Source of the DNA: Brassica napus
Taxonomy: Eukaryota > Streptophyta > Magnoliopsida > Brassicales > Brassicaceae
NCBI RefSeq assembly: GCF_020379485.1
Contig: NC_063435.1
Location: forward strand, 1,798,001 to 1,862,000
Direction of reading: 5' to 3'
DNA length: 64,000 nucleotides
Positions 36,715 through 49,493 of this stretch are shown here, piece after piece (positions within the stretch are counted from its first letter, which is position 1; every line of letters starts with the position of its first letter). The notes under the pieces are model-generated. The model worked only from the letters and a program-made list of their open reading frames with translations. It was not told the origin of the DNA and ran no database searches. The translations under genes were made by a program, and so were the position numbers.

Positions 36715-38391
36715 ATGGCCACGACGGCGAAGGTAGACACCGACGATCTCCGGCGATTCAAGGACGTTAATCTCGACGAAGCTCCGTCTCGCCGTCACGT
36801 TCGCGATTCCTTGAAAGATACTCAGCTTAATCTCGATCATATCCTCTTCAAGGTAAAAAACAAAAAACAAATCGAATCTGGTTCCGTCTAAAATCGATCG
36901 CTGGACCAACCAACCAACCAAACAGCTTCAGCTTTTGTCTGAATAGCTTTGTGTTTTTTTTTTTAATTAAAAGTTTTGATTTTTTTTTGTGTCGTTGCAG
37001 ACACCAGGAGATGGAATTAAGACAAAGGAGGTAAAACAAGACAAGGGTTTGGTTTCCATTGCTTGATTAAGGAAGCAACTTTTTTTTTTGGGGGGTTTTA
37101 ATAATTTTTGATTAATGTATAGTCTTATGAGGTGAATTCAAGAGGAGTTGAGATCTTCTCCAAAAGCTGGCTTCCTCAAGCTTCTAGCCCCAGAGCTTTG
37201 GTTTGTTTCTGCCATGGTTATGGAGACACTTGCACGTTCTTCTTCGAAGGTATGTTTTTGTTTCTTCTTTCTAAGCAGAGATAGCTCAATGTTTGGTTGC
37301 TTACTAGATCCATTTTTAACAGGGATTGCAAGGAGATTGGCATTGTCCGGATATGGAGTTTTTGCTATGGACTATCCAGGGTTTGGTTTATCTCAAGGCT
37401 TGCACGGATTCATCCCTAGCTTTGATCTTCTTGTTGAAGATGTCATTGAGCATTACTCCAACGTAAAAGGTACAAACTTTCAATCACATTACGAAAGGGT
37501 AAACTCTCAAGGTTTGATTTTTTTTTTTGGGTTGTAGATAATCCAGAGTTTAGTTCTCTACCTAGCTTTCTATTTGGACAGTCAATGGGTGGAGCCGTGT
37601 CTCTCAAAATACATTTCAAGCAACCAGATGCGTGGACCGGTGCAGTTTTGGTAGCACCTATGTGCAAAGTAAACACTTGTTTCTCTCTTTCGTCTTATTT
37701 GAATTGTTCATTACATTAAACATGATTGAACTATCTAATATCTATTCCAGATTGCAGATGATATGGTTCCACCACCAGTGTTAAAACAGATTCTGATCGG
37801 TTTAGCTAACGTTCTACCGAAACACAAGCTGGTTCCACAGAAGGATTTAGCAGAAGCAGCTTTTAGAGATGTCAGGAAGAGAAACATGGTAATAATAAAC
37901 ATGATTCACAGCTTTAAGTCAATTTCTTTTACAGAAACTAATGTTCTTGTTTTTTTGAAATTTTGCAGACGCAATACAATGTCATATGTTACAGCGGCAA
38001 ACCGCGTCTACGGACCGCTGTGGAAATGCTTAGAACAACTCAGGAGATTGAGCAACAGTTGGGAAAGGTAATAATAACATATGAGAAAACCTGAAAAAAA
38101 AAGCAGAATCAGAATAATAGTAATCTTGGTTTTGATATTTTGAAGGTGTCTTTACCAATACTGATTCTACATGGAGAGGCTGATACAGTGACGGATCCAT
38201 CGGTGAGCCGAGAGCTTTACCAGAAAGCGAAAAGTTCAGACAAGAAGATAGTTTTGTATAAAGACGCTTATCATTCTCTGCTTGAAGGAGAACCAGACGA
38301 GATGATTCTCCGCGTCTTGGCTGATATCATCTCGTGGCTTGATGACCATAGCTCGCAAGCTGAGGGATCATTAGTTACTCCTCCTATGTAG
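36715..38391 (+). CDS. Monoacylglycerol lipase-like alpha/beta hydrolase
   Basis: Eight exons encode 351 residues: 36715-36852, 37001-37030, 37123-37249, 37323-37469, 37538-37668, 37751-37888, 37969-38067, 38146-38391. The alpha/beta-hydrolase machinery is complete: oxyanion HGYGD (87-91), nucleophile elbow GQSMGG (Ser163), acid HGEAD (Asp283) and base DAYHS (His313). Family members (At5g16120 type) hydrolyse monoacylglycerol or lysophospholipid at membranes. The start MATTAKV was chosen as the first good ATG. The end of exon 7, intron 7, exon 8 and the 3' flank belong to a 650 bp unit present four times in tandem; this is copy 1 and the only one joined to the rest of the gene. Confidence 0.92.
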
Positions 38392-40599
38392 ATTCTGATT
38401 ATTTCTTCAGTTATATTGTTTACATTGCATTTACCTAGTGAAAATGTATTTTTTCCAGTGAATTAGCAATAAAAATAGTAAATTACATGCAATACATTTT
38501 ACAGTAGCAAAGAATCATAGTTATCACTTTGCAATCATATCTGCATGTTATAGAGAGAGAAGAGAAAAGAGTTTCGTGAATAAATAGGCCCAGGCCCAGT
38601 CCAAGGCCCATAGGCTTTTAAGAATCTATTAACGGCCCAGATACGATCAACCGCGTCTACGGACCGCTGTGGAAATGCTTAGAACAACTCAGGAGATTGA
38701 GCAACAGTTGGGAAAGGTAATAATAACATATGAGAAAACCTGAAAAAAAAAGCAGAATCAGAATAATAGTAATCTTGGTTTTGATATTTTGAAGGTGTCT
38801 TTACCAATACTGATTCTACATGGAGAGGCTGATACAGTGACGGATCCATCGGTGAGCCGAGAGCTTTACCAGAAAGCGAAAAGTTCAGACAAGAAGATAG
38901 TTTTGTATAAAGACGCTTATCATTCTCTGCTTGAAGGAGAACCAGACGAGATGATTCTCCGCGTCTTGGCTGATATCATCTCGTGGCTTGATGACCATAG
39001 CTCGCAAGCTGAGGGATCATTAGTTACTCCTCCTATGTAGATTCTGATTATTTCTTCAGTTATATTGTTTACATTGCATTTACCTAGTGAAAATGTATTT
39101 TTTTCCAGTGAATTAGCAATAAAAATAGTAAATTACATGCAATACATTTTACAGTAGCAAAGAATCATAGTTATCACTTTGCAATCATATCTGCATGTTA
39201 TAGAGAGAGAAGAGAAAAGAGTTTCGTGAATAAATAGGCCCAGGCCCAGTCCAAGGCCCATAGGCTTTTAAGAATCTATTAACGGCCCAGATACGATCAA
39301 CCGCGTCTACGGACCGCTGTGGAAATGCTTAGAACAACTCAGGAGATTGAGCAACAGTTGGGAAAGGTAATAATAACATATGAGAAAACCTGAAAAAAAA
39401 GCAGAATCAGAATAATAGTAATCTTGGTTTTGATATTTTGAAGGTGTCTTTACCAATACTGATTCTACATGGAGAGGCTGATACAGTGACGGATCCATCG
39501 GTGAGCCGAGAGCTTTACCAGAAAGCGAAAAGTTCAGACAAGAAGATAGTTTTGTATAAAGACGCTTATCATTCTCTGCTTGAAGGAGAACCAGACGAGA
39601 TGATTCTCCGCGTCTTGGCTGATATCATCTCGTGGCTTGATGACCATAGCTCGCAAGCTGAGGGATCATTAGTTACTCCTCCTATGTAGATTCTGATTAT
39701 TTCTTCAGTTATATTGTTTACATTGCATTTACCTAGTGAAAATGTATTTTTTTCCAGTGAATTAGCAATAAAAATAGTAAATTACATGCAATACATTTTA
39801 CAGTAGCAAAGAATCATAGTTATCACTTTGCAATCATATCTGCATGTTATAGAGAGAGAAGAGAAAAGAGTTTCGTGAATAAATAGGCCCAGGCCCAGTC
39901 CAAGGCCCATAGGCTTTTAAGAATCTATTAACGGCCCAGATACGATCAACCGCGTCTACGGACCGCTGTGGAAATGCTTAGAACAACTCAGGAGATTGAG
40001 CAACAGTTGGGAAAGGTAATAATAACATATGAGAAAACCTGAAAAAAAAAGCAGAATCAGAATAATAGTAATCTTGGTTTTGATATTTTGAAGGTGTCTT
40101 TACCAATACTGATTCTACATGGAGAGGCTGATACAGTGACGGATCCATCGGTGAGCCGAGAGCTTTACCAGAAAGCGAAAAGTTCAGACAAGAAGATAGT
40201 TTTGTATAAAGACGCTTATCATTCTCTGCTTGAAGGAGAACCAGACGAGATGATTCTCCGCGTCTTGGCTGATATCATCTCGTGGCTTGATGACCATAGC
40301 TCGCAAGCTGAGGGATCATTAGTTACTCCTCCTATGTAGATTCTGATTATTTCTTCAGTTATATTGTTTACATTGCATTTACCTAGTGAAAATGTATTTT
40401 TTTCCAGTGAATTAGCAATAAAAATAGTAAATTACATGCAATACATTTTACAGTAGCAAAGAATCATAGTTATCACTTTGCAATCATATCTGCATGTTAT
40501 AGAGAGAGAAGAGAAAAGAATTTCGTGAATAAATAGGCCCAGGCCCAGTCCAAGGCCCATAGGCTTTTAAGAATCTATTAACGGCCCAGATACGATCAA
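38002..40599 (+). repeat. Four-copy 650 bp tandem array: hydrolase 3' end plus eS7 promoter
   Basis: Units are 38002-38650, 38651-39300, 39301-39949 and 39950-40599. Each holds the last 66 bases of hydrolase exon 7, intron 7, exon 8 with stop codon, the 3' flank, and a cluster of four GGCCCA motifs. The copies differ only in an A-run (8 or 9), a T-run (6 or 7) and one G-to-A change (gaaaaga/gttt to gaaaaga/attt in copy 4). The borders are exact: each junction reads gatcaaccgcgtc, joining the right border gatcaacc to the left border aaccgcgtc. The array ends 7 bases before the telo-box of the eS7 gene. Confidence 0.97.
38651..40339 (+). pseudogene. Three extra truncated copies of hydrolase exons 7-8
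   Basis: Copies 2-4 each carry a terminal exon with its stop (ending at 39040, 39689, 40339) that is identical in protein sequence to the true exon 8, with acceptor and intron, but only the 3' part of exon 7 and no earlier exons. They lack the nucleophile Ser and cannot be enzymes. The donor of the true exon 7 (38068) could in principle splice to any of the four acceptors and give the same protein with a longer intron. Confidence 0.9.
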
Positions 40600-40615
40600 C
40601 CTTTGGAAACCCTAA
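40536..40615 (+). promoter_or_regulatory. eS7 promoter: site II (GGCCCA) cluster and telo-box
   Basis: Four GGCCCA site II motifs (40536, 40542, 40554, 40583) and one telo-box AAACCCTAA (40607-40615) lie upstream of the eS7 leader. Site II (bound by TCP factors) plus telo-box is the standard promoter of plant ribosomal protein genes in dividing cells. The site II motifs lie inside the tandem unit and so occur in every copy; the telo-box lies just outside and is single. Confidence 0.85.
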
Positions 40616-41042
40616 TCATCAAACATTAAAACCTAAAAGGATAAGCCGCAAGCTACTTCTCTTTTTGTTCTTCAATCTTGAGCTCTTCTTCTTCTTCTTC
40701 GTTCCTGCAGATTTCTCGCTATACGGTACGTTGCAAAAGTGTTTCTCTTTCGTCTCATCCATTGCCCCCCTCGTCATTTTATTCTATTTTTTCTTGAGCT
40801 GGTGAATTCTCTAGAATCTTAGTAAGCTCACTTCAGTGTAGAATGGTGTAATGTTAGAGCTTTTATGTAATTGGTCTAAAGATGCGGGCTTTAGGTGTTT
40901 ATGTGGATGATTTGGTTTAGTTTTATAATAATGTGTATATTTTTGAAAATGTTGATTAGAGGTCTAGAAGATATATATAATCCATGGTTTTGAGGATTGT
41001 TAGTTCGTATGCCTGAAGCATTTGCCTTTCTTTTTTTTTTGA

Positions 41043-41787
<745 letters not shown>

Positions 41788-42135
41788 AGTTGATGGTGAA
41801 GAATCACATCAGGATAGAGGAGAGCGAGAGCTTTTGATTCTGTTTTGTGGTGTTTAGGATGAAGTAAACTCTGTTTTGGTTCCTTATTCATATTACAAAA
41901 GACTAGTTTATGTACTTTTCAATTTTGAGACCTATAAGCTTCAGTGTTTCAAGCTCAAATTCCGACAACAATTCTTTATCAAAACTGAGTCATTGCTTTT
42001 ACCTCCAGATCTTGAAATTAACAAAAAGAAACCACGTCGCTTCATACATTGAACTTGTTAGTCTTGCTCTTGTAATAACTTGTACAATGGACTAAGTAAT
42101 GAACTAATAACGAGAAATGGATTCAACGAATGAGA
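41788..42135. other. Convergent 3' UTR region
   Basis: The 3' UTRs of eS7 (plus) and of the small minus-strand gene. Nothing else is seen. Confidence 0.5.
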
Positions 42136-42766
42136 TTACATGTTGGCTTTCCTTTCCCACCGTTCCTTAGTATCAAGCCTGTTACAAAACAAAACATTGC
42201 ATAAGTGTAGTGTCTCGTTAAAGCTCTTAGTACAAAGAGAGAGAGAGAGAGAGAGAGAGGTTGTTACCCCCAATACAGCTTCTGTGGCTTCATTGGTGCT
42301 GCTGGCTGCTGTTCTAAGGTAGTAGTAGAAGAAGAAGAAGTTGTTGACTCTTTCAATATCTTAGAGCTTTCGCCATCTTCCACTGCTCTACTCTTCATGC
42401 TTAGCTTAGCTTTAGGTTTCTTTGAATTGGCTTTTATCTTCATACGTCTCTTGTGTAGCTCCTGTTATAACATTTAACCAAATGACTACACATAACATTT
42501 GAAGTGATTCGGTTTACCCAAACCGCAAACTAAACCAATAAAACCGAACCGTATTAATTTCATAAATTTCGTAACTGATGCGGAGGCTTTGAGAATCGGA
42601 CCTGTAATTTCGAAATTTGTTTCTGGGTGACGTTTGATCGGTTGAAATTAGGTTGAAGAGACTGTGTTGAAGCTAACAATGCTTCTTTTCGATTCTCCTC
42701 CGCCTCTCTCTCTATTTCCTCTCTCTTCCTCGTCGTCGCCGTCATGGTTTCTCCGTCGTCGTCCAT
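42136..42766 (-). CDS. Small conserved plant protein, unknown function
   Basis: Three exons encode 133 residues: 42766-42602, 42461-42268, 42178-42136; phases 0 and 2 join cleanly. The N-terminal half is charged and probably helical (TTRKREEIEREAEENRKEAL), the middle is Ser/Thr-rich, and the C-terminus LYWGLDTKERWERKANM is a motif I recall from short conserved plant proteins without assigned function. No signal peptide or membrane segment is seen. Intron 2 holds a (GA)n microsatellite. Confidence 0.75.
42236..42259. repeat. (GA)n microsatellite
   Basis: About 12 uninterrupted GA units inside the second intron of the small minus-strand gene. Confidence 0.9.
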
Positions 42767-43638
42767 CGCTGGTTTCTTCGATAAATATTTAGAATGTTGA
42801 AAACGACGCCGGACCGGCGTTTATACCCCCCTCAGTCTTTTTATATGTTTTAACTAATTACCCGTATGTTTTGAGTTAATACATAATAAACCCAATAGTT
42901 TCTGGAATTATCAATTACACCCAAAATATAATAATGAAGCTTTTTTTGGGGTCAAAACACACCAGTTAATTTAAAACAATGATCGTGACAGAGTTGTAAT
43001 ACTAGTACAAATCACTAAACATATGTTCTTGTCAAACTTTTATATAATTAACTAATGGTTTCAAGATTTATTACATTAGCGAAAATACTAGTTATCGTAT
43101 CACTGATCGTGCCGATACAAGTAGAATTCTCCAGCTTGGTCTTTATTTAATTACTTGTGACTTGACTAAAGCAAAATTAATTAGTCCTTGGAATCACCAG
43201 TAGAGGTGTAACTATCATGCATGCTTGATTAAGATATTTGATGTATTAATAATCGCCCTTATATTTTTTAAAACCACCTTTACTTGGACTACAATCTTTT
43301 GTACATATTACTCCGTCCTATGGGGCAAGATAAGATTTCGTCAAAACGTAAGAATGTCAAGATCTAAAACCTAAGAAGCTTCCTACAAACACACATGATC
43401 GTTATGTATGTCTTGTTCATACATAAAAAAAAACAATCGTTATATTGGAAAAGTCATCAGATCAAGTCTTCATTCCATAGCCTACCCTGTCAATTTTTTT
43501 GACTTTGTCTAATACACTCCAAATACCTTTGGTATTCTTATTACAACTTGTAATAACGCATTTATAATATAACTGTTGAAAAATCAAAAACGATCATAAC
43601 CCACCTCTCTCTCCCTCTCTTCTCTCTCTCTCTGCACC
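42767..43638. other. Intergenic, promoter region of GT14 gene
   Basis: AT-rich divergent promoter region; a pyrimidine-rich CTCTCTC tract immediately precedes the GT14 start. No exon is seen. Confidence 0.45.
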
Positions 43639-45764
43639 ATGGGCATTATTGATCAAAAGATCAAGAAGGGAGAAGAACACTTGATGATCTCAAAACCCTT
43701 GAGGTTGATTCTCTTTCAAAGTGGTAGACATGTATTACGCTCACTCTTCTTTGTCACCGGTTTCTTAATTGGTGTCTTCCTTTATCTACAACTAAAAGCC
43801 TTCCACATGTCCACGCCGAAGACAGAACAACCCTTATGGTCAACAGTGCTATTCCACCACTCAACAATGATGGAGATCAAACAAGTGCTACAAACACAAG
43901 AGCTTCAACACGACATGAGTGATCAAGAACTCTTTACCAAGGTCTCTTCATTATCATCACCATCATCCTCACCATCCTCATCATCATGGTTTGGAAGAAT
44001 GCATAATAATGATGAGAAGATGGTTGTGAAAGTGGCTTTCATGTTCATGACTGGCGGCGCACTCCCATTGGCTGCTTTGTGGGACAAGTTCTTTAAAGGA
44101 CATGAAGGGTTTTATTCCATATATGTTCATACTAATCCATCTTTTCAAGATTCTTACCCTGAAACTTCTGTCTTCTACTCAAGAAGAATCCCAAGCCAGG
44201 TAATTAATAATTAACAGCTATTTTACCTCGTCTTCTTTGCTTAATTACTTTCATGCAGTTACCATATGTATGATTAGTACATCTAGATGTCTTACATTAC
44301 CAAATTGTATACATCTATTAATGTGGCTGACAGGTTGGTTTTTTCACGTGGCACGTGTATTGATCTTGATTTGCAACCCTTGCATAATTGTCCGTGAACC
44401 CACTTGATATTATTCTAACATATATACATTTTTAATCATGTTAATAAGATAATAACATAGATCATCTTATAATAAAAGTAGTTTTAACAAGTATATACTC
44501 AACATTACATTTCTTACTATATATAGAACAAAATATAAAATTTGTATGAATTGAAGCTTTTAACGTGTATATTACTACTACTAATCCACAAAAAAGAACT
44601 TCTAAAAATTTCCATCTAAAGAAGCTTGTGACTTGTGATTTGCAAAAAAAAAAAAAATGCACTGTTGTATAGTCTGAAGTTCTAACTGTCTCACAAGTTA
44701 AAACTATAATAAAGTAATTTATGATGTTATTTCTGTCAAATAATTTATGATGTTGACAAAAAAAGATTTTTTCCTTAACTTCTCCATTATTGAGAGAACC
44801 AAGGCTATGCTAACTCTTTGTCGCTTAATTCTAAAGGAGTTAATGTAGTATTGTGTTGAACATATTTGCATCCTGTTAGAATTTGTCACAGAACGCACCG
44901 AGTGATTTTGTTGGGAAATATTAAATGAATGTATAATAAACCATGTTTTCTCATAAATTCTTAAGTAAAAACTTAAAGTGACAACAAAACTAGATTCAAT
45001 AACCCTATAAACATTAAACTCGAGAACATTTTGTTTGTTATGTTAACTTTGTAATAGTAAAGCAACGATAACGTTACTTACATTCGTGAACCATTATGAA
45101 ACAGCCAGTGTACTGGGGAACATCATCAATGGTAGACGCAGAGAAAAGACTCTTAGCCAACGCTCTCCTCGACGAATCAAACCAAAGATTCGTCCTCTTG
45201 TCAGATTCTTGCATCCCACTCTTTGACTTCACAACCATTTATGATTACTTAACCGGCACAAATCTCAGCTTCATCGGCTCATTCGACGATCCAAGAAAGT
45301 CCGGTCGGGGACGTTACAACCCCAAAATGTATCCACAGATAAACGTTACACATTGGCGTAAAGGATCACAATGGTTTAGTACAACCCGTGAGCTTGCTCT
45401 TCATATACTAGCAGACACTTTTTATTACAAAATATTCGACCAGCACTGCAAACCGCCTTGTTACATGGACGAGCATTACATCCCGACTCTCATTCACATG
45501 TTCCATGGAGAAATGAGTGCAAACCGGACCTTGACTTGGGTGGACTGGTCGAGAGTCGGTCCACATCCTGGCCGGTTTATTTGGCCTGATATCACCGATG
45601 AGTTTCTTAACCGTATCAGGTTTACAGAGGAGTGTGCTTATTATAGCCGTGATGGGGAGAATACTACAACTTCGAAATGTTTTTTATTTGCGAGGAAGTT
45701 CACGGAAGATACTTTAGAACCTTTGTTAAGAATCTATCCTCTAGTTCTTGGGTCTGGTCCGTAA
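43639..45764 (+). CDS. Core-2/I-branching (GT14, DUF266) glycosyltransferase-like
   Basis: Two exons (43639-44199 and 45105-45764, phase 0) encode 406 residues. It is a type II Golgi-type protein with a short basic cytosolic N-terminus and one membrane anchor (about residues 33-52). The GT14 domain follows: KVAFMFMTGGALPL, the FYSIYVHTNP strand, ANALLDESNQRFVLLSDSCI, SFDDPRKSGRGRY, HCKPPCYMDEHYIPTL and TWVDWSR. Rice BC10 and related plant proteins in this family affect cell-wall or arabinogalactan glycans; the donor and acceptor here are unknown. It matches the At5g16170 position by memory. The intron is 905 bp. Confidence 0.9.
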
Positions 45765-46839
45765 TTACTTAAATGTTTGTGAATTTTTTTCAGCCAGTAA
45801 ATATTATATCAAATTTAACCATTCAATAAACCGATGGTTCGCCTAAACCGTATGTGTTTCCAGTGAACCCCAAAACTAGCTGATAAAATCCAAAAATCCG
45901 AACAGTTAAAAGAATATTTTAATGGGATCTAAGAGTTAAAAATTGTGGTTTTTGGATATAAAGGTATTATCTAAATCGAATTAAAATCTAAATTAATATT
46001 TTAAAATATTGTAAGTTGAATATTGTAAATTTTTTACATAGCTTAAGATAATTTGATAATTTAGATATCTTAAAGTGTTTCTGGAAATTGTTGTAGTTTT
46101 TATACATAAACTTCGATTAATTTGAATATTACTAGTTGGATTAAGTAATTGGTTATTTATAGTTTTTTAAAAATAATTTATATACTTGAAATGAACAAAA
46201 AATACAAAAATTAGAAACATATGATTGTGGAGTGGAATCGACATCTTTGAGGGTTTGAGTCTCGATTCTTTGTAATCGTTTTTCGTCACCGGCTGCTGAA
46301 AGAAAGAGACGATAGATTTCGAATGAGAGAAAAGATGAATCTCGATAGAAGATAATAGATGATAATAGGTTGAAGATAAGTAAATTTAGTTTAGTGTTTT
46401 ACAGTAATGAATGTGGTATTTATGAAAATCTTTTTTGATTGGTGGAAAAGTCGAATAGTAGTATCAAAGAAAGTGTAAAAGTAAAAGTTTTCTATTATTT
46501 ATAATTTCTGAAAAATAATTTACATACTTTAAAAACTTTTTGGTGAATTTTAGTTGTTTTCTTAATATTTTGCAAGTTATATGGACATTTTTGTATAACC
46601 TTATCCAAACCCAATCCGAAAAGAAGATTGAACCAAATCGATTCAAATATTGTTCAAATCCGAATAAAACTGGAATGGAACCGAACAGAACCAAACGCCT
46701 AATAATAACCGAAGAGACGGTTCGCCTAAACCGTGTATACCATACCCATCTCATCGTTCTGTGTAAGAGCTTCTTCTAACTTCTGCCTTTGGAGTTAAAA
46801 CTTTTGCGAACAGAACACTCAAAGGTGCAGACTTTACTG
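45765..46839. other. Intergenic with aaccgaac-type dispersed repeat
   Basis: AT-rich sequence. Around 46600-46740 it holds words such as aaccgaac, tccgaa and cggttcg that also occur in the GH81 intron (4400-4880) and the CRS1 intron (48610-48790), a common Brassicaceae dispersed repeat type. No exon is seen. Confidence 0.4.
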
Positions 46840-49493
46840 ATGCTAACTCCTCTCTTCGTCTCGGTGCGACCATTGCCATCACTTACCACCATCTCCTCCT
46901 TAAACCCAAACCAGAACCCTCCACACACCTCCAAAGCTCCAAACTTTAATCAATTCAATGAAAACCCAAAACTCCCCGACAATGCGATTAAGGTCCCGAC
47001 AGCTCCATGGATGAAAGGTCCCATCTTTCTCCCACCCGACGAGCTTATCAACACTTCACATCACCACAAGAGCACCAGGAAACAGAACGCCGAGGAGAAG
47101 ACGTTCAAGGCGTTAAACCGTCGAGAGAGCGGCGTGAGAGGAAGCAAAGCCATGAAGAAGATCGTCCGCAGCGTTGAGAAGCTCGACGATTCTGAAGGCG
47201 AGTTTAAGTCCTTAGAGGAAGCTGAGACGAGGAGGAGGAGGAGAATGCCTTGGGAGAGGGAGGAAGAGAAGTTCATATTGAGGAGGAGGAAGAAAGAGAG
47301 AGTCTTGACGACGGCTGATCTTATCTTAGACGAAGGGTTGTTGAAAAGACTGAGACTTGAAGCTTCGAAGATGAGAGAATGGGTGAATGTGAGAAAAGCA
47401 GGAGTTACGGAAACAGTTGTGAACGATATTAGATTAATCTGGGAGGAGAACGAGCTTGCTATGGTGAGGTTTGATGTCCCTCTTTGTCGGAACATGGAGC
47501 GAGCTCAAGAGATCTTAGAGGTTTGTTTGTTTGTTTTAACTTATTTATACTTTCACTTAAATAAATCTCATTTTTCATGTTTTTTCAAGAATAGTTGAAG
47601 ACTGGAGGGTTGGTTGTGTTGAGCAAGAAGGAGTTTCTCGTTGTTTACCGAGGACCATTGAGTGATTCATCAGTATGTGTGAAGGAGGGGGGAGATGATA
47701 TTAGCTCATCGTTGTACGAGAGAGAAGGTGAGAGGCTACTGAATGGTTTGGGGCCTAGATATGTGGATTGGTGGATGAGAAGACCGTTTCCTGTTGACGC
47801 TGACTTGCTTCCTGAAGTGGTTGATGGATATAGAACTCCTTCTAGACGTTGCCCACCTAACACTAGAGCAAAGCTTAGCGACAAGGAGCTTACTTACTTG
47901 AGAAACATTGCTCAGGCTTTACCGTTTCATTTCGTCCTTGGTAAATTTGCCTTCACTGTCTTTATAGTTGATTGTATTTGATATTATATTTGCTTAACTT
48001 GTGAAGGGAGGAACCATGGGCTTCAAGGTTTAGCTTCTGCTATCTTGAAACTATGGGAGAAGTGTGTTATTGCAAAGATTGCAATCAAGTGGGGAGCTCT
48101 CAACACAAACAATGAGGAAATGGCAGATGAGTTGAAGGTAAGTTTTTTTTATTTACTGAGGTTAGTTTCTAGATATAGTTGTGGTTGATGAGGATCTTTG
48201 GGGCTTTATCAAATTTTTCAGAATCTCACTGGAGGAGTTTTGATACTACGAAACAAATACTTGATAATACTATTCAGAGGCAAGGACTTTCTATCTGATG
48301 AAGTTGCGGATTTGGTTGATGACAGAGAGAGGTTACTCAGAAGATACCAACATTTTGAAGAGACCAGACGTGAGAGTGATATAGAGATCTCTGAGGTGGT
48401 AGCAGATGGTGAACAGTTGGAGGAAACAAGCAAGACCGGAACCTTATTAGAGTTTCAAGAACTTCAGAGAAAGTTCGGTGATATGGAGGTGAGAAACTTG
48501 GAGACTGAAGCTGAGAAAGCAAAACTAGAAAAGGAACTTAAAAGCCAAGAACACAAGCTTTGCATTGTAAGCCTCTTAACTTCAGTTTGCATCTTTTAGT
48601 GTTGAGGTAGTTCGGTTTTCGGTTAGTTTGGTATCTTACCGAATTTAACCGAAATAATGTTTGATTCGTTAGTTCGGTTTTTGAAAATCCTATCAAAGTT
48701 TTTGATTTCGGTTATGTTTTAGTTTAAATATGTTAAATTTTCGGTTAAGTTCGGTTAGTTCTTCGATTTGAAATTTGGTTAGTTCGGTTTAAAATCCCAG
48801 CCCTGGTTTAGCCTAAAACTGTAATATAAATCCTGTGTTGCTCTATTTTTTTTTTTGCAGCTGAAATCAAAGATAGAGAAGACAACAATAGAGTTACTCA
48901 AATTGAATTCTTTACGGAAACCATCTGAGCGCGACGATGACATTGAGATACTGACTAATGAAGAAAGAGAATGCTTGAGAAGAATCGGACTGAAGATGAA
49001 CAGCAGCTTGGTTCTTGGAAGAAGAGGAGTCTTTGATGGCGTAATGGAAGGTCTTCATCAGCACTGGAAGCACAGAGAAGTTGCGAAAGTGATCACGATG
49101 CAGAAGCTTTTCTCGAGAGTTGTTTACACAGCGAAATCACTTGAAGCAGAAAGCAATGGAGTACTAATCTCTATCGAAAAACTTAAAGAAGGACATGCAA
49201 TACTCATGTATCGTGGCAGGAACTACAAACGTCCTTCGTCGAAACTGATGGCACAGAATCTTTTGACTAAAAGAAAAGCGTTGCAAAGATCTGTCTTGAT
49301 GCAGAGACTTGGCGTAAGTAAAATGAATATCCTTTCATTGATTTGACTGAGAGAGACAGCTTGAATGAATCTTTTCTCTGTTTTGTTGTTGTTGCAGTCA
49401 CTGAAGTTCTTTGCTTACCAGAGAGAAAGAGCCATTGAAGATTTGAAGTTGAGTTTGGTAAAACTTCAAGGCTCTGCTTCTGAGCTATGTTGA
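46840..49493 (+). CDS. CRS1: CRS1-type CRM-domain chloroplast splicing factor
   Basis: Six exons encode 683 residues: 46840-47520, 47595-47940, 48007-48137, 48222-48566, 48861-49313, 49398-49493. The first 40 residues are Ser/Thr/Pro-rich and acid-poor, a plausible chloroplast transit peptide. Three CRM RNA-binding domains follow at about 157-255, 320-415 and 532-630, each with the conserved opening helix ([13 protein letters not shown]) and the GxxG loop region ([16 protein letters not shown]). CRS1 binds and folds the group II intron of the plastid atpF transcript. Charged Arg/Lys/Glu linkers separate the domains. The frame and length fit the family (maize CRS1 about 715 residues). Start: first in-frame ATG. 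Confidence 0.92.

Noticed and set aside
38140..40339. Four identical 83-codon frames read as four small genes
   Set aside because: They are the same terminal exon of one hydrolase, each preceded by a splice acceptor. The open frames begin with TTG, not ATG, and lack the catalytic Ser.
38002..40599. CRISPR-like or satellite array
   Set aside because: The unit is 650 bp of genic sequence in a plant nuclear genome, with no spacers.
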